A stretch of DNA of 64,000 nucleotides, taken from assembly GCA_023079485.1 (NCBI GenBank), contig CM041084.1, positions 99,428,467 to 99,492,466 of the forward strand. The letters run 5' to 3'. A model generated the notes under the pieces. That model made no database searches. It was given only the letters and a program-made list of their open reading frames with translations, and was not told the DNA's origin. Positions 1 to 12,154 of this stretch are shown here, in pieces. Within the stretch, counting starts at the first letter, position 1, and the number at the start of each line of letters is the position of its first letter. The stretch comes from Archilochus colubris (taxonomy: Eukaryota > Chordata > Aves > Apodiformes > Trochilidae). Position numbers and translations under genes: made by a program.

Positions 1-120
1 TTAAAAAAGGAAAAAAAAAAAAAAAAGAAAGAAAAAGGGAAAAAAAAAAAAAAAAAAAAGACAAAGGAAAAAAAAAAAGAGGAAAAGAAAAAACATAGAA
101 AAAAAAAAAAAGAATGCAGA
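1..120. repeat. A-rich low-complexity tract
   Basis: Nearly pure A with scattered G over about 115 bases. It lies in what is inferred to be an APCDD1 intron. It may be the tail of a retroposed element lying left of the window or simple purine drift. No gene is seen in it. Confidence 0.85.
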
Positions 121-479
121 ATGCTTAGCTTAGATTCAAGCAATGCATTCAGGATACTTCTCTGTGAGGCACCTGAACCAGCCAGTGAAAGGGATACTTC
201 TGTTTTCCTCTCACCACCCCAACCTCTCTTTGTCCCACATTCTGTCGCTCCAAAAAGTGCCTGTTCACCACAGCCCCTTTGTCTGGGCACATCATCAGTA
301 ATGAGAAGACAGGAGGTTGGACTTTTCTTACCAGTGCAACTGGTCAGTCCTTCAGAGCCAGTGCAAAGCCTTTGGAATTAGAAGGGTTTCACAGAGTTAC
401 AGGAGTTCAAGATACAGACCACAGAGGTCAAAGAATCAGATGAGCTACAGACAAAAGTATGAGGGTAGTGGAAAAATGG

Positions 480-655
480 AACAGGTTGCTCAGGGAGGTA
501 GATGAGGTCTCATCCCTGGAGATATTCGAGGTGAGGCTTCACAAAGCTCTGAATAACCTGATCTAGTTGAGGATGTCCCTGCTTACTGCAGGGGGGTTGG
601 ACTAGATGACCTTTAGAGGTCCCTTCCAACCGAAATTATTCCAGAATTCTGAGTG
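480..655 (+). mobile_element. CR1 LINE 3' fragment, + orientation
   Basis: The typical CR1 3' end is readable: a CAGGTTGCTCAGGGAGGT-like stretch, then a CCTGGAGATATTC-like stretch, then GGTTGGACTAGATGACCTTT and AGGTCCCTTCCAACC close to the end. The copy is about 175 bp, truncated at its 5' side as most CR1 copies are. It lies in APCDD1 intronic sequence and codes for nothing. Confidence 0.85.
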
Positions 656-1611
656 TTTATACTGCTAAGCTTCAATTTTTGTGTTACCTTGGACCTTCGT
701 GTTGCATGAATTTTATAAGTTTCAGGAAGGAACTCCTCCTTGTGCCTCAAGATATGAGCCTATCCCTGATAAAGAGAAAGGGGCTGCTTGTAGCCGTGAA
801 TTTTTTTCCACATACTGTTTCTTACTATTGACCAATTCAGCTTATCTAAGTTATGTTTAGTTTTATAATACTGTCTTCTACTCACTTTCTTGGCTATCTT
901 GCTTCACATTATTCAAGTGGGGCAATGACAGCAATAAAGTTACTGTCATTGATGCAGCTTATTAGCCCTTAAAGTGTTAGTGATGCCAGCCTGCCCCACA
1001 GTATGACAGCCACCACAATGAAGAAAATGATTGCTTGGCAGACACCAGCATCTTCCACAGTGCAACCTCTGCTGGATCCTTGCATGTGTGGTGGCATCTT
1101 TTGGATGCTGATCTCCAAGAAGACAAACTCTTCTTTCCATTGCACTTCAAAAATGTTTGTTACTTTGCTGATTTTGTTGGCAGCAAGCAGAACTGCACAC
1201 CTCCTCCAGCAGTTTTCTTGCAGCACTGCCCATGGGTGGCTGCTCAGCTGCTCAGCTTCTCCACCCTTGTTCACAGATGGAGCTCAAGTGAAACGGGGCG
1301 GCTCTGCCGCTGCCCAGGGCATGCCAAGGCAGTCTCCACCTTTGCCCAGCACCAACATGTTTCCTAGCCATTCATAAGTCATCTGTCTGCCAGCAAGATT
1401 GAGCCACAAAGCACTCAGTAAGCGAGCCCTGGTCAGATGACTGACATCCTCTGAAGGGTGCTAGGGATTCAGCAGACCGGTTTTGTAAGTCCCAAACAAG
1501 CTTGCAGGCGAAACCTCCTGAGATGTTATTGTAGTCAAGAGGAAGGTGGACACTGGACTTCTGTGGTATTGTGTTTGGAGGTTTGTTCCAGGAATAGAGC
1601 TACACACATTT

Positions 1612-1637
1612 TTATAATAATAATTATTATTATTATC
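1612..1637. repeat. (TAA)/(TTA) triplet microsatellite
   Basis: Short run in which TAA units are followed by TTA-type units, so the tract is nearly self-complementary. Likely polymorphic. Confidence 0.7.
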
Positions 1638-2164
1638 TTTTAAATCACATCTAGGTCCTTGTAATGACTGCTTTCTGACAGCTCAGTGGCTCCATTTAGC
1701 TATCTGTCCTGTCTCAAACAGAAGAGTTGTAATTTTCTGAAATGAGGTTAAATCACACAGGAAGGTCACACAAGAAATCTAGAGCAAAATAGAAAACATA
1801 ACTGCATCTTCACTCTTCTCTTGACCATCAGGAAATGCAAACTAAAACTTGCAGTTTCAGAAAACTGCTCAGTTTCACAGTCTTTATAAGTTATCTGTGC
1901 TTCCAGTGTTCAGGGGAACCAGATGTTTTTCACCAGCCTCTGTTGTCAGTTACTATGGCACAAATCTGTGCTTACTCCACCATTTGCAGTTGAATTACTC
2001 AATTAAATGCTCTGTGTATTTTCACTAAGACATTAATGGCCCTTGTACCTGCTTGCAGAATTTAGCAGAAAAATGTATCTTAAAATTAGTTAACAAGCTC
2101 CACAGTGGGAAAAAACCACATCCACTTTAATAGCATGATGACTAATGTTCCCAGAAGACCATGT

Positions 2165-2280
2165 GTTTTGGGGTGGAAGGATCCTCTGGAGGTCACCAAT
2201 CCAACTTCCTTTCTCTTCAGAGCAAGGCTGTTGGCCAGCACTGGTTCAGATCAACCAGATCATTTATATGCATCATTTGC
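2165..2280 (-). mobile_element. Degenerate CR1 LINE 3' fragment, - orientation
   Basis: Reads on the + strand like the complement of a CR1 3' end: GGTGGAAGGATCCTCTGGAG, then a GGTCACCAATCCAAC-like stretch, then degenerate sequence ending around AGATCAACCAGATCAT. It is more diverged than the copy at 480-655. Confidence 0.65.
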
Positions 2281-3700
2281 ATTTATAACTGCATCATTTG
2301 TGGTTCTTTTGCATGTAGAGCATTATTCTACATTCCAGGGATGTAGAACAGGAGAACTCCCCATTATTTCACTGACTTTTGGTGTCTGTCTGGTCTGGGA
2401 TGGGAGAAAAATATAAACCCTGTTCAAAATGTGTAAAAGGGATATATTATGGGTATTGTATATTGATTCTCTGAAGCTATCACCTATAGTCGTATGTTTG
2501 GAGAAACTCAGGGCACTAATGAAGGTTGTCTTAATGTCACCTGCAAAGTGTGCTGGGAATTGGAGGTAGTGAGTAGAGAAATGCTGACTCCATAGCAGCT
2601 CACGTGGACTTTACAAGCAATGCATATGAGTATTTAAGTTATGGAGCAAGCTCAGAGATGTCAGAAAAGAGACCTGGAAAGGAGCACAAAGAGAAACCAT
2701 ATTTATAAATCTCTCTCCCTTATAGCTGCATGGAGAGCTTCAGCTCTTTACTTGGTGCACTCTGAATTGAGTAAAGTGGATGTAAGTAACCCACTCAGCA
2801 CATCCCCCTTTCTCCAGGAAGGATTGCTTGTTCTTGAAAGCTGAAGGTACAAACTCTTTGTGTGGTCTTTGCCTTTGAGTTTAAGTCTGCTCACAATTGA
2901 GAGAACAGCTGCCCCACGCATCTCCAGCTGACTAGAGATCCCAAGATGTAAACAAACAGCACATCACCAGCCCAAAATGGGCACTGGCTAAAGAGAAAAC
3001 ATTTCTTTTACCTTGTAGGTTGTCATTTCTTCCTCTTGATCTAATCATTTGTCATAAATTCGTGGAGCTGGTGCTTGGCAATGAGCTGCCTCAGAGCATG
3101 GGAGGCACCACCACCACCATTCCTTCTGAAGAGGGCCATAAAGCTTTCACCACGTCCAGCAACAGCCAACCTTATCATATGCTTCACAGGCTTGTATTAG
3201 GGCTTAGAAAAGTTTAAATTGGTGGTTACTGTACTCCCAGGCTGCTACCTCACTGAAAAATGTACTTATAACACCCACATCCCCCTGCAGTACCCAACGT
3301 TGACAACTGAAAGGATGAAATATAAGAGGTCAGCAAACATACCAATTTCTAACACAAGAGTTGCCAAGTCCCTACCATCTGCCAGCTTCTTGTATGATTT
3401 GAAGGATTAAGGCAGCCCTTTCTAGCTCAAATAGAAAGCTGAACTAAAATGTTTGTTTCAGAGAAATGCAGATGAGGGAATTAATCTCCTAACTTTGCCC
3501 CTGCTGTGCAGTCTTCCACATAAAAAACTAAACGGCTCCATGTTTCGGGTGCTCTGAGAATCTGCAAGAGTGCATTAAAAAGATAAGCATATTCCTTAAA
3601 ATGCTGACCTGGTGTCATTTCAAGATGAAACAGACAGCCTGATGCCTTGCCCTCTGCCACAGATAGTGCCTAACGAGGGTTTCTCTCTGCTTCATTTCAG

Positions 3701-4022
3701 AACCACGACCGCACGTGCATCGCGTGCCGAATCATCTACCGCTCCGATGAGCACCACCCTCCCATCCTACCCCCCAAGGCAGACCTGACCATAGGGCTTC
3801 ACGGGGAGTGGGTGAGCCAGCGCTGTGAGGTGCGGCCCGAGGTCCTCTTCCTCACTCGCCACTTCATCTTCCACGACAACAACAACACCTGGGAAGGTCA
3901 CTACTACCACTACTCCGATCCCATCTGCAAGCACCCCACCTTCACCATCTACGCCAAGGGACGCTACAGCCGGGGAGTGCACTCCTCCAAAGTGATGGGT
4001 GGCACGGAGTTTGTGTTCAAAG
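3701..4022 (+). CDS. APCDD1: APCDD1, penultimate coding exon (second APCDD domain)
   Basis: APCDD1 is a membrane-bound glycoprotein at the cell surface that inhibits Wnt (and BMP) signalling by binding ligand and LRP-type co-receptor. This 322-nt exon follows a TTCATTTCAG acceptor and ends AAAG before GTAGAG, leaving a one-base split codon that the next exon completes. It reads [13 protein letters not shown] at its start. It then carries a block with [14 protein letters not shown], the basic/aromatic [11 protein letters not shown] stretch, an NNT glycosylation-type sequon, WEGHYYHY and GRYSRG. This block is the second of the two internal APCDD repeats of the family. Conserved Cys residues sit in CIAC, RCEV and ICKHP. 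The match to the human protein, as I remember it, is close over the whole exon. No frame break is seen. Confidence 0.97.
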
Positions 4023-4405
4023 GTAGAGTGGGTCACAACACTAAGGGGGAGGAGGTGGCCACGTAGCAATGGACCAGAGAAGCGTTTGTTCGTAATGATT
4101 TGATGGCTGATGATTTCATTCTGTCATTTTCTGGAGTTGGTCGTATCTTGGGAAATTCACTGGCATTGTGTGAATGCCCAGCTAAACTGAACAGCTGCAT
4201 AGGATTTTGCACCACTGAGGCAGGGATCTTTAAATACAGAAGAAAATAAGTCTTGGAGTCCAGTGGCCAGAATCCAAGCATCTAAGCAGAGTGTCTGAGA
4301 CCAGAACTGTGTCCTAGGGCTCTTCCAGCAGAGAGGAAAAAAACATCTTCAGAAAGCACTTCAGGTTCTAAGTGGTATAAATAATTTTCTGGCAAAGATA
4401 GATAC

Positions 4406-4410
4406 AGCAG
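4406..4410. other. Putative target-site duplication, left copy (AGCAG)
   Basis: The five bases AGCAG sit immediately before the TGTGATGG terminus of the LTR and are repeated directly after its ACA terminus at 5391-5395. The second copy is in an AGCAGCAGCA run, so a chance match is possible. Confidence 0.6.
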
Positions 4411-5390
4411 TGTGATGGGGTGACCCTGGCTGGATGCCACATGCCCAACAAGCCACTCCATCACTCCCCTCCTCATCAGAACAGGAGAAAGAAGATATGA
4501 CAAAAGAGTTGTGGATGCGAGGGCAGGGAGATCACTCACCGATTAACTAAGTAAAACAGACTTGACTGGGGAAAGTTAGATTTTTCAATTACAGTAATGA
4601 GAAATTAAAATCAAGTCTTAAAACACCTTCCCTCCACCTCCTCCCTTCTCAACTTTATTCCCAGTTCTCTACCTGCTCCCCACAGGGAGCACAAGGGGAC
4701 ACGGAATCAGGGTTATGGTCAGTTTAGACACATTTTCTCTGCTACTCTGTGAGGAAGTCCTCACAGTCTTTTCCTGCTCCCCAGGAGATGGTCCTCCATG
4801 AACTTCTCCAATGTGAGTCCTTCCCATAGGCTACAATTATTCATGAACTGCTTCAGCCTGGGTCCCCCACAGGGTCACAAGTCCTACAAGCAAACCTGCT
4901 CCAGAGTGGGCTCCTCTCCGTGGGTCCTACCAGAAGTCTGCTCCAGTGTGGGCTTCCCATGGGATCACAGGAATCACAGGATCACAGGCTCCTGTAGGCA
5001 TCCACCTGCTCCAGCATGGGGTCCCTCATGGGCTGCAGGGGGTCAGCCTGCCTCACCATGGCCTTTACTGGGGGCTGCAAGGGAATCTCTGCTCAGGTGC
5101 CTGGAGCACCTCTGCTGTCTTCACTGAGCTTGGTGTCTGCAGAGCTGTCTCCCTTTCATACTCTCACTCCTCTCTCTAGGTGCTGTTGCACAGGTTTTTT
5201 TCCCCTTTCTTAAATATATTAAACCAGAGCCACTGCCACCATTGCTGATGGGCTTATACTTGGCCAGCAGCAGGTCTGGTTTGGAGCCATCTGATTCTGA
5301 CGGCCATGGGGGAAGCTTCTGGCAACTTCTCACAGAAGCTCCCCCCGTAGTGCCCCTGCTACCAAAATCTTGCCACACAAGCCCAATACA
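4411..5390 (-). mobile_element. Solo LTR of an ERV-like element (passerine family)
   Basis: A 980-bp block bounded by TGT at the left and ACA at the right, flanked by the possible 5-bp duplication AGCAG. Internal repeated phrases of the type CTGCTCCAG-TGGG-TCC are characteristic of an LTR family that I recognise from songbird genomes. The 5-bp duplication size suits ERVL/class III-like integration. Orientation is uncertain: I lean to the - strand because the terminus read there begins TGTATTGGGCTTGTGTGGC and an AATAAA lies at 4654-4659 on that strand. No gag, pol or env sequence accompanies it, so it is a solo LTR left by recombination. Open frames inside it are chance. Confidence 0.85.
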
Positions 5391-5395
5391 AGCAG
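5391..5395. other. Putative target-site duplication, right copy (AGCAG)
   Basis: Matches the five bases at 4406-4410 on the other side of the LTR. Confidence 0.6.
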
Positions 5396-7024
5396 CAGCA
5401 CGTGTCTTCTCATCAGCTTCCAAGGGGCCCTAGGGCAAGTAAGGATGTCCCTAAGGACAGCTCTGATTAGCACTGAAGTTTAGATGCATCCAAGCAAAAC
5501 CCCTCGGGAACTCTGGGAAGCAGCACGCAGTGGTGACGCCAGCTGGGTTCCTCTTGCTGAGAAGTTTTTCAATGCAAACAATCCCATAGCACCCTGCTTA
5601 GAAAGAGCTCAGTGGCTTAAACCACTCACACAAACAAACATCTCAGAAACACAACATCCCCCCATGGCGCCAGCCCCAGTGGAGCCTCTGGAAGCCCAAA
5701 GCACTCCGTAGGCTCTTTTCCTCGTTTCAATTACCATGTGAGAAGCATTCAGCTTCTTGCACGGTTCCAATTTAAGAAAGCATCTAACTGTAAGAAATAA
5801 TTTACTGAAATGGGATTTTCATAGGAAGTGGGAGATGCCTGTGCCTCCCAGAGTTTTTCCTCATTACAGCTGCATGCAGCATGTCCCAGATCAGCTTCTG
5901 GGGTGAAATCCAGTTTTTGCTTGAATTTCTGGTTTATGGTATGCCAGCTTACCTCACGGATCAAGGTCACTAATATGCTTTTGGTAAAAATTTTGGCTTC
6001 ACTTTTTATAGATTTCCTTTTACACCAGGTAGGACAAATAATGTGAACTGTGGAGCCGTTGAGTCAAATATCCATTTATAAGATCTCAGAATAAAACTCC
6101 CAACAAATCTTGATATAAAATGACCTGCAAGTTAATTTGAGATTCTGGTGTGTTGGGAGACATGGGGGCTGGTCATTTACTTCTGTTTTGGTTAGCACCA
6201 ATCCATCCAGATCCCCTTTTCTTCACACACAGTGTCAAGTGCTGACGTGGGAAAATCTCCATTAAGCTTTCATAGGTCCATTCAGTTTGGCTTTTACCAA
6301 CTTTTTTAACTTGGCTGAAAAATAAAATTTTATGTTCTTTAACCTCTTTTGAAATACAGGCAACTTAGAGCTACAGGAGTTGCAGCATTTATATATACTG
6401 CAAGGTGCAGCCACTGTTTTGATATGAGGAAAAGCAGCTCCCTGTAGTTCAGCAATACTTTATAATTCATGCAAAAAAGGATGGGTAATATGGAAATACA
6501 GCCCAGCTGTGGTACTTTCCAAATTTTCCAAATAAAATTTATTATTTTATTACCCTTCCAAGGTAACAGGGTCAAAAATTCATGAAAAATACATTTTAAA
6601 CAGCCCTACTTATGGATTAATACAAATGGTAATGAAACACGAGTAAAGTTTTATTGTTTCCTCTCTTACCTATCTCCTGATATAACCAACCAGGCTTTAT
6701 CTGTACAGGGTTGTTAGGAAAATCTCTGCTTAATCCCTGGCTGCAATACGTGGCCATCAGGTTTCTTCAACTGAGTTTGTGTGTGTGCGTGTTCTGTGAG
6801 AGAAGCAATTATGTCAGAGATGTAGAGTGATGCAAATAGATTCACTGGCCACACCTGCAATATGAGAAGATTTTAGATTCCATCTAGATTCCATCATAAA
6901 ATCCATGAGATTTTAGAGGAAACAAGCAAAGGCAATTCTGATTTGACTGGTACAGCCCAATCTTCACGTTGTCCTTGCTTTTGGTTTTGTCCCTCTGCTA
7001 ACAGCTCCTCTTTTCCTCTTGCAG

Positions 7025-7473
7025 TGAACCACATGAAGGTCACTCCCATGGATATATCCACGGCCTCTCTGCTCAACGTCTTCAACGGGAACGAGTGTGG
7101 AGCTCAGGGGTCCTGGCAAGTTGGGGTTCAGCAAGATGTCACCCACACGAACGGCTGCATCGCCCTCGGCATCCGCCTACCTCACACCGAGTACGAGATC
7201 TTCAAAATGGAGCAGGATGCCTGGGGCAGGTACTTGCTGTACAATGGCCAGAGACCCAGCGACGGGTCCAGCCCTGACCGACCCGAGAAGAGAGCCACTT
7301 CCTACCAGATGCCTTTAATTCAGTGTGCTTCATCAGTGCCCAGAGCTGAAGAGTCACCAGAGGAGAATAAAATCAGGCTGTATAGCAGGGCACCGGGAAA
7401 ATATCCCATCGCCTCAGCTCTTGCTTCAGTGTTGTTTATTTATACTGTGTCATACTGGGACATTCTCAGCTAG
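7025..7473 (+). CDS. APCDD1: APCDD1, terminal coding exon with C-terminal anchor
   Basis: After a TCCTCTTGCAG acceptor, two bases complete the split Val codon and the frame runs 149 residues to TAG at 7471-7473. The tail is the same length as the human one as I recall it. The sequence opens [10 protein letters not shown], continues [11 protein letters not shown], then [16 protein letters not shown] and [14 protein letters not shown], and includes [17 protein letters not shown]. All are highly conserved family blocks at the end of the second APCDD region. The last 30 or so residues diverge ([15 protein letters not shown]) and end in a hydrophobic stretch, [17 protein letters not shown]. This fits the single C-terminal membrane segment of a type I surface protein. 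A stop three codons beyond the hydrophobic run leaves almost no cytoplasmic tail. Confidence 0.97.
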
Positions 7474-10400
7474 AAGTGAAAAAAACTGGTTTTTCATTCC
7501 TACAAAGCCAGGATTCCACCAGACTGGGGGTTGTTTTTCTTCTGAAAGAAAGGGACGTTTATTTTCTTGATGCACTTGAATGCCTGAGAACTGTTGTTCT
7601 TTTCCTTACTTCCCCCCTCCTCCTTGAATCCTGAACAGCACTCGTTTGATGTTTGTGCTTTGAACTTCATCCAGTCTGATCCCTGGCCTGACATGACTGC
7701 ACAAAAGTAATTGCACTTTAGGACTGCAGACTTCTGGGGGGAGGGAAGGGGGTCTCCTTTTATATTTTTTTTTTCAGCTGCTGGGGTGAAAGTTATGATC
7801 CTGCTTCAGTTGTCTCTGCCATCTTACCAGTGTGGTACTCTTCTCCCCAACGCTTGGTTTCTCATCAGAATTTAGCTCTGAGGAAGGGCTCAGTGTTGTG
7901 CCAGTACTGTGAGAGTGGGTTCCCCCTTCTGACTTCACAGCTCTGATGTAGATATTGCATACAAGGAGGAAACCCACAAAGATTTGTCTTGTCAGTATGT
8001 TGTAGCTTGTTACACAAAAAAGAAACAGCAGATCAACAGCCCTCTATTCAGATAGTGCTAAACAGTTGATACCTCTCATTAAAAAAATATTCCAAGTAAT
8101 TTAAGCTATTTTTACAATCATTAAGTTGTAAAAATAACCAGTGGTTTAGTATTTTCTTCTTCAATTTCCTTAGCTATGCAATTGCTCTAAAGGCCTCCTT
8201 TTTTATCTAGTGAATAACTACAACCAAGCCCCCATAAACCAGACAGAAGCAACATTATTTTCTGCCATATGCACATGGTGCAGGTAAGCTGCCAATACAA
8301 GGCTGCAGGGACAACTTCTGTTTTCCACGTGCAGTATTTGTGCCTTGGATGTTGTGTCAGCCAGGTGGGGCAAAGTAAAGGAGCACGTAGTGTATAGCAT
8401 GTTCAGCAACCCTTTTTAGCAGTGTACTTTCAGTGAAGCAACCTCACGTAGGAAGAAGTGAAGGGTTTTGGTGACAAGCACAGCGTGGCCCCTATTAGGG
8501 CAAGAAAGCAGATGGAAACAGCCCCACATCCAGCTGGTGGAGGGAGACAGGCCCAGTCTTACCAGAGAGCAGAGCAAGAGTTGCACAAATACAGCCCCAT
8601 ATGCAGCCACGCCTTCCCCTTTCTCCTTGCTGGACTGTCCTAACACATGCCATGGTTTGACCAAGCTTAAATCAGCACTGGTTTGGGGAGATACTGCTGG
8701 GGAGGTGGACAGGCACAGCCCTCAGAGAGCATTGTTCAACAAGAGCCTGCCTTGGAAACCCTTGGGCTTCCCCCTGTGACAAACACATCCTTGTGTGCAT
8801 ACTGATGTCACTCTGGAGAGGCAGAAGGGGAGATGCTTAAAACCAGCAGGGAAGTAGAATTCACGGATGAACCATGCTCCCCCCACTTAAATGTGGAGTG
8901 AGATGAGGGCAGGGCTTAACCATGAAGTATTTGGGCTATGGCTTTTACTGATATACATTCATTTTGGCTGACAAGAGGAGTGGAACCTGTGTAAGAAACA
9001 GGAGTAAGGTCACAGTGTTTCTTCATCAATGTAGAGCAGCTTGTAGCTGCCCAGTCCAGTATTTTGGGGGAAAGTTACTTTCAGCATCACAGGAAAAGTG
9101 TCTTGAATGACAGTCCTTCAGCCATACAGAGCTGAGTCTCCATACTGTGTGCTGTACCAAAAGCATTATTTGAAAACTGGTTGCATGAACCTCACTACCA
9201 AAATTGCAGGCAAACATCATTTGAGTAGCAAATGGTTATGCTCAGGCTCTCTACCTCCTCAGTCCATGCCTTCTTTTCCAAGCTGGGATCAGCTTTGGAT
9301 GAACATTTCCACAGAGTGGGAACAAAACTGGTTCACGTGGTTTTAAAACAGTAGGAGGAAGGGGGGGAAGGAACAATCAGAGATTCTCCCTGATAGATCA
9401 CACTGCACACCTCACGTTTCTCCCTCAAACAGATAAAAAGTTACAGAAAACTCATTAAGAGTTACAAACAGAGCTTGGGCAGGTTCAGTAGTCACTAGAG
9501 AAAGTGTTCATTCATCCATCTGATAGCAAATCCTCCTTCAGCCTGCTAGAAGGAGCTGAAAGCCAACTCCCTGTGATCAATTGAGCCCTACGAGCAGCTG
9601 CTAGGATCAGCATTTCCTAAAGGTTTTGTGCTCCACACAGTCAAAACTACTTGAAGGTTCAGCTCAGGATCAGTTGCTGGTAGGAAGGCATCAGGAGCTG
9701 TTTTAAGTAGAGATTAAGGAGACATGATGCCTCTGAAAGAGAAGCTTGGAACCAGAAGGTATTTGATTTTCTTTTGCTAGACTAGTTTTTTTATTCAGCA
9801 GATTTACACCAGCATGTTTACAACTGAATTACTGAGCTATTACAAGATAGTTAAAACAAATCTTTTCAAATCCTAGCTTCAGTTGTGACTTCTGTTGAAG
9901 ACACAGCAGCAGGAGTGAATCCATGTTAGTTTTTATTTATGAGGATGGGCACAGCATGATGTTCATCAAATCACAAGCTTCTTCCACCACCACTGGCTAT
10001 TCCCCCATTAGGTGGCCTCATCTCTGCAAAGACATCAATGGCTTGGAGTTGTCAGACCCTGTTTCTTCCCTGTGCAAGTGCCATGTACACCACAGTCTCA
10101 GATGAAATCTACAGATGCGATGCAGGACTGAAGCCAAGAGCAAAGAACTGCTCTGCAGCACAATGTTCTGTACTCATCAGGGTAATAATCTACAATTTAT
10201 TAGTGCTTCATGGCTATTCTGTAAAGTGGATAATGTCAGAAACATTACAGCAGTTTCAAGAGAAAGACTTGTCTAGTTTTTACCTCCATGCAGCTCATTC
10301 ATATCTTGACTTGTGTTTTGCATCACAGACTTGCAGCAATCCAGCTTTTCCAAGACTTACACCAAACATAAATGTGACCCAACGTACAAATTGTTCTGTT

Positions 10401-11420
10401 TTTCCATTCTGTCACCTACAAATAGTTCAAAAGAGGGCACTTGGAAAAGGCCTTCATAATGCACTGCCAGAAATGTGATTTGGGGCTGCTCTGGTTTATT
10501 TTGTGTTGATCACAAATACAATTTTAGTATATGTCATACCAGCTTCCCTCCTTGTGCCTATATTTTTTTTTCTTTCTTTTACTATTAGCCGATAAAAGCC
10601 AAGTTGGGCAAAGATGTAAGTCTTCAGGGTGCACACTTTATTTGCCAATCTGTGTTCTCTGAAAGGCTTCTCGTAGGTTAGAGGCACAGAACTAGGAGCT
10701 AAGCTTCCTTCATCTTTTGGTTTCATCACACACTAAACCAACTGCTGCACAGCCCCCTCTATATTTGTGATGCAATATATTCCATTCATTTTATTTCTCC
10801 AACCTGACCTCACGTGCTGGCAGCCCTGGCTACTAAAGCAGTTTAACCACAAGTGGTTTAGCAGTGGAAGACCTAAAAACTGAGTGATCTGTCCCCTATT
10901 AAAATGCCAAAGTTTTAAAAAGCAAAACAATTAACGTTGGTATCTTCAATAACTGCCAATGTCACCAGGAAAGATGAAGCATTTCCCTCGGCACCACTGT
11001 AATATCCTGCTCAAAAGGCCATTTTGACAGAAGAAATGGTAAACAGAAAAAGTTTTGGCCAAACTGTTTTAACAACTTCTATTTAGGAAACAGGACAAAA
11101 GGGATCAGAGAAAAACAAGTGTTCTTGCTCTGTTTCTATGCCATTCACATATTGTGCCTGCTGCCCGAATGTAATTTTTATGAACAGAAGTCTGTCTTTT
11201 AAGATATAATGTCTGTCTTGCTTGAGTTGGAGTGTGCTTGCTTATAGTGCAGGATTAAAAGAAAAAAGAAAAAAAACCAACCAAAAAACCAAACTTTTTA
11301 TTTTTGTAAAGTTATAGAAGATATTTTTCTTCTCAACTATGTTCCAGATTAAACTGCTGGGGAAGTTTAAGCACTTGTTAAACTATTGATTGAAATAAAA
11401 AGCCTAACAGAAAAAAGTAA
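7474..11420 (+). other. APCDD1: Probable APCDD1 3'UTR (extent inferred)
   Basis: No coding exon is recognised downstream of the APCDD1 stop. The sequence is AT-rich with a 3'UTR-like composition and no interspersed repeat that I can name up to about 11.9 kb, which suits a long UTR. Weak ATTAAA at 8078-8083 could give a short form. The stronger AATAAA at 11394-11399 would give about 3.9 kb. The open frames here, including the one at 10038-10478, show no domain. The true end needs RNA evidence. Confidence 0.4.
11394..11399 (+). terminator. Candidate APCDD1 poly(A) signal AATAAA
   Basis: AATAAA is followed within 60 bases by T/GT-rich sequence (TTTCTGTTCTGTTGACTTT) of the downstream-element type. 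It is the first canonical hexamer in a suitable setting after the APCDD1 stop. Confidence 0.4.
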
Positions 11421-11667
11421 GGATTTCTTTGCCTCCTATGCATGCTAGCTTTCTGTTCTGTTGACTTTCCACCTTTAAAAATATGATAGCTGTCTCAAAA
11501 AGCCATAGCCAAAAATCCCTCTGTTAAGCAATGTGTGCACAGAAAAGCTCATTTCTTACTATATACACAAGAAAACATTTTTTTCCTTGAAAAGACGTCA
11601 TTAAAAACAGCTCTGATGGATACAATTAAGATGATTTGGGTTTCAAAACACATCTTCAGGTTCTCTG

Positions 11668-11673
11668 AATAAA
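11668..11673 (+). terminator. Alternative poly(A) signal AATAAA
   Basis: AATAAA followed at once by the GT-rich run AAGTGGTGGGGAAGTGG. The spacing is tight for cleavage, but this is a plausible second site for the same transcript. Confidence 0.3.
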
Positions 11674-11929
11674 AAGTGGTGGGGAAGTGGCCATCAGGTA
11701 ATGACAGCACTGACTTGATAGAGGACTCCGGTCAGAGCAGCTGTATTACAAACTAAAGGTTTTTTGCAAGTGAGCTGTGAGCAAGCAAACTACAATTACT
11801 GCTCTACCCTTCCACCTCATTTGCTCTAAGGGCTACAAGCCCAAGCAAGGGATTAGGAAGGACACTTCGGGAGGAAAAAAAACTGATTTGAACTGAGAAG
11901 GGAAAACAAGCCACAGAATAATAAAAGCA

Positions 11930-12154
11930 GCTTTCCTTAGGTTGGATATTAGAAAGAATTTCTTTACCGAGAGGGTGATCAGGCATTGGAATGGGCTGCC
12001 CAGGGAAGTAGTGGATTCTCCGTCCCTGGAGATATTTAAAAAGAGACTGGATGTGGCACTCAGTGCCATGGTCTGGTAACTGCAGCAGTAGTGGATCAAG
12101 GGTTGGACTTGATGATCTCTGAGGTCCCTTCCAAACCAGCCAATTCTATGATTC
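11930..12154 (+). mobile_element. CR1 LINE 3' fragment, + orientation
   Basis: Well-preserved CR1 end: GGTTGGATATTAGAAAGAAT, TTCTTTACCGAGAGGGTG, GAATGGGCTGCCCAGGGAAG, CCCTGGAGATATTTAAAAAG, GGTTGGACTTGATGATCTCT, AGGTCCCTTCCAAACCAGCC, and the terminal ATTCTATGATTC motif. About 225 bp, relatively young. Confidence 0.92.

Larger units (their letters stand above)
1..3700 (+). other. APCDD1: APCDD1 upstream intron, partial
   Basis: This is intronic by inference, because the first coding exon in the window begins at 3701 in the middle of the APCDD1 protein, after a TTCATTTCAG acceptor. Inside are an A-rich tract, two CR1 fragments and a short AT triplet repeat near 1612-1637. The open frames around 946-1377 overlap each other on both strands and show no known domain, so they look like chance. 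The exons for the signal peptide and first APCDD domain must lie left of the window. Confidence 0.8.
4023..7024 (+). other. APCDD1: APCDD1 last intron
   Basis: GT (4023-4024) to AG (7023-7024) intron of about 3.0 kb, with a pyrimidine-rich acceptor ending TCCTCTTGCAG. It contains a solo LTR (4411-5390). The rest (4023-4400 and 5400-7020) is unremarkable AT-rich intronic sequence with chance frames only. Confidence 0.93.

Noticed and set aside
969..1377. Overlapping open frames on both strands near 1 kb, considered as a processed pseudogene or APCDD1 exon
   Set aside because: Neither strand resembles APCDD1 or another family that I know, and no suitable splice pair frames them.
4798..5127. 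109-codon open frame within the LTR
   Set aside because: It lies wholly within LTR sequence made of repeated phrases. LTRs do not encode proteins here, and no retroviral domain is present.
10038..10478. 146-codon + open frame downstream of APCDD1
   Set aside because: No recognised domain, unremarkable composition, and it lies in the inferred 3'UTR. Length is within chance for a 64-kb window.
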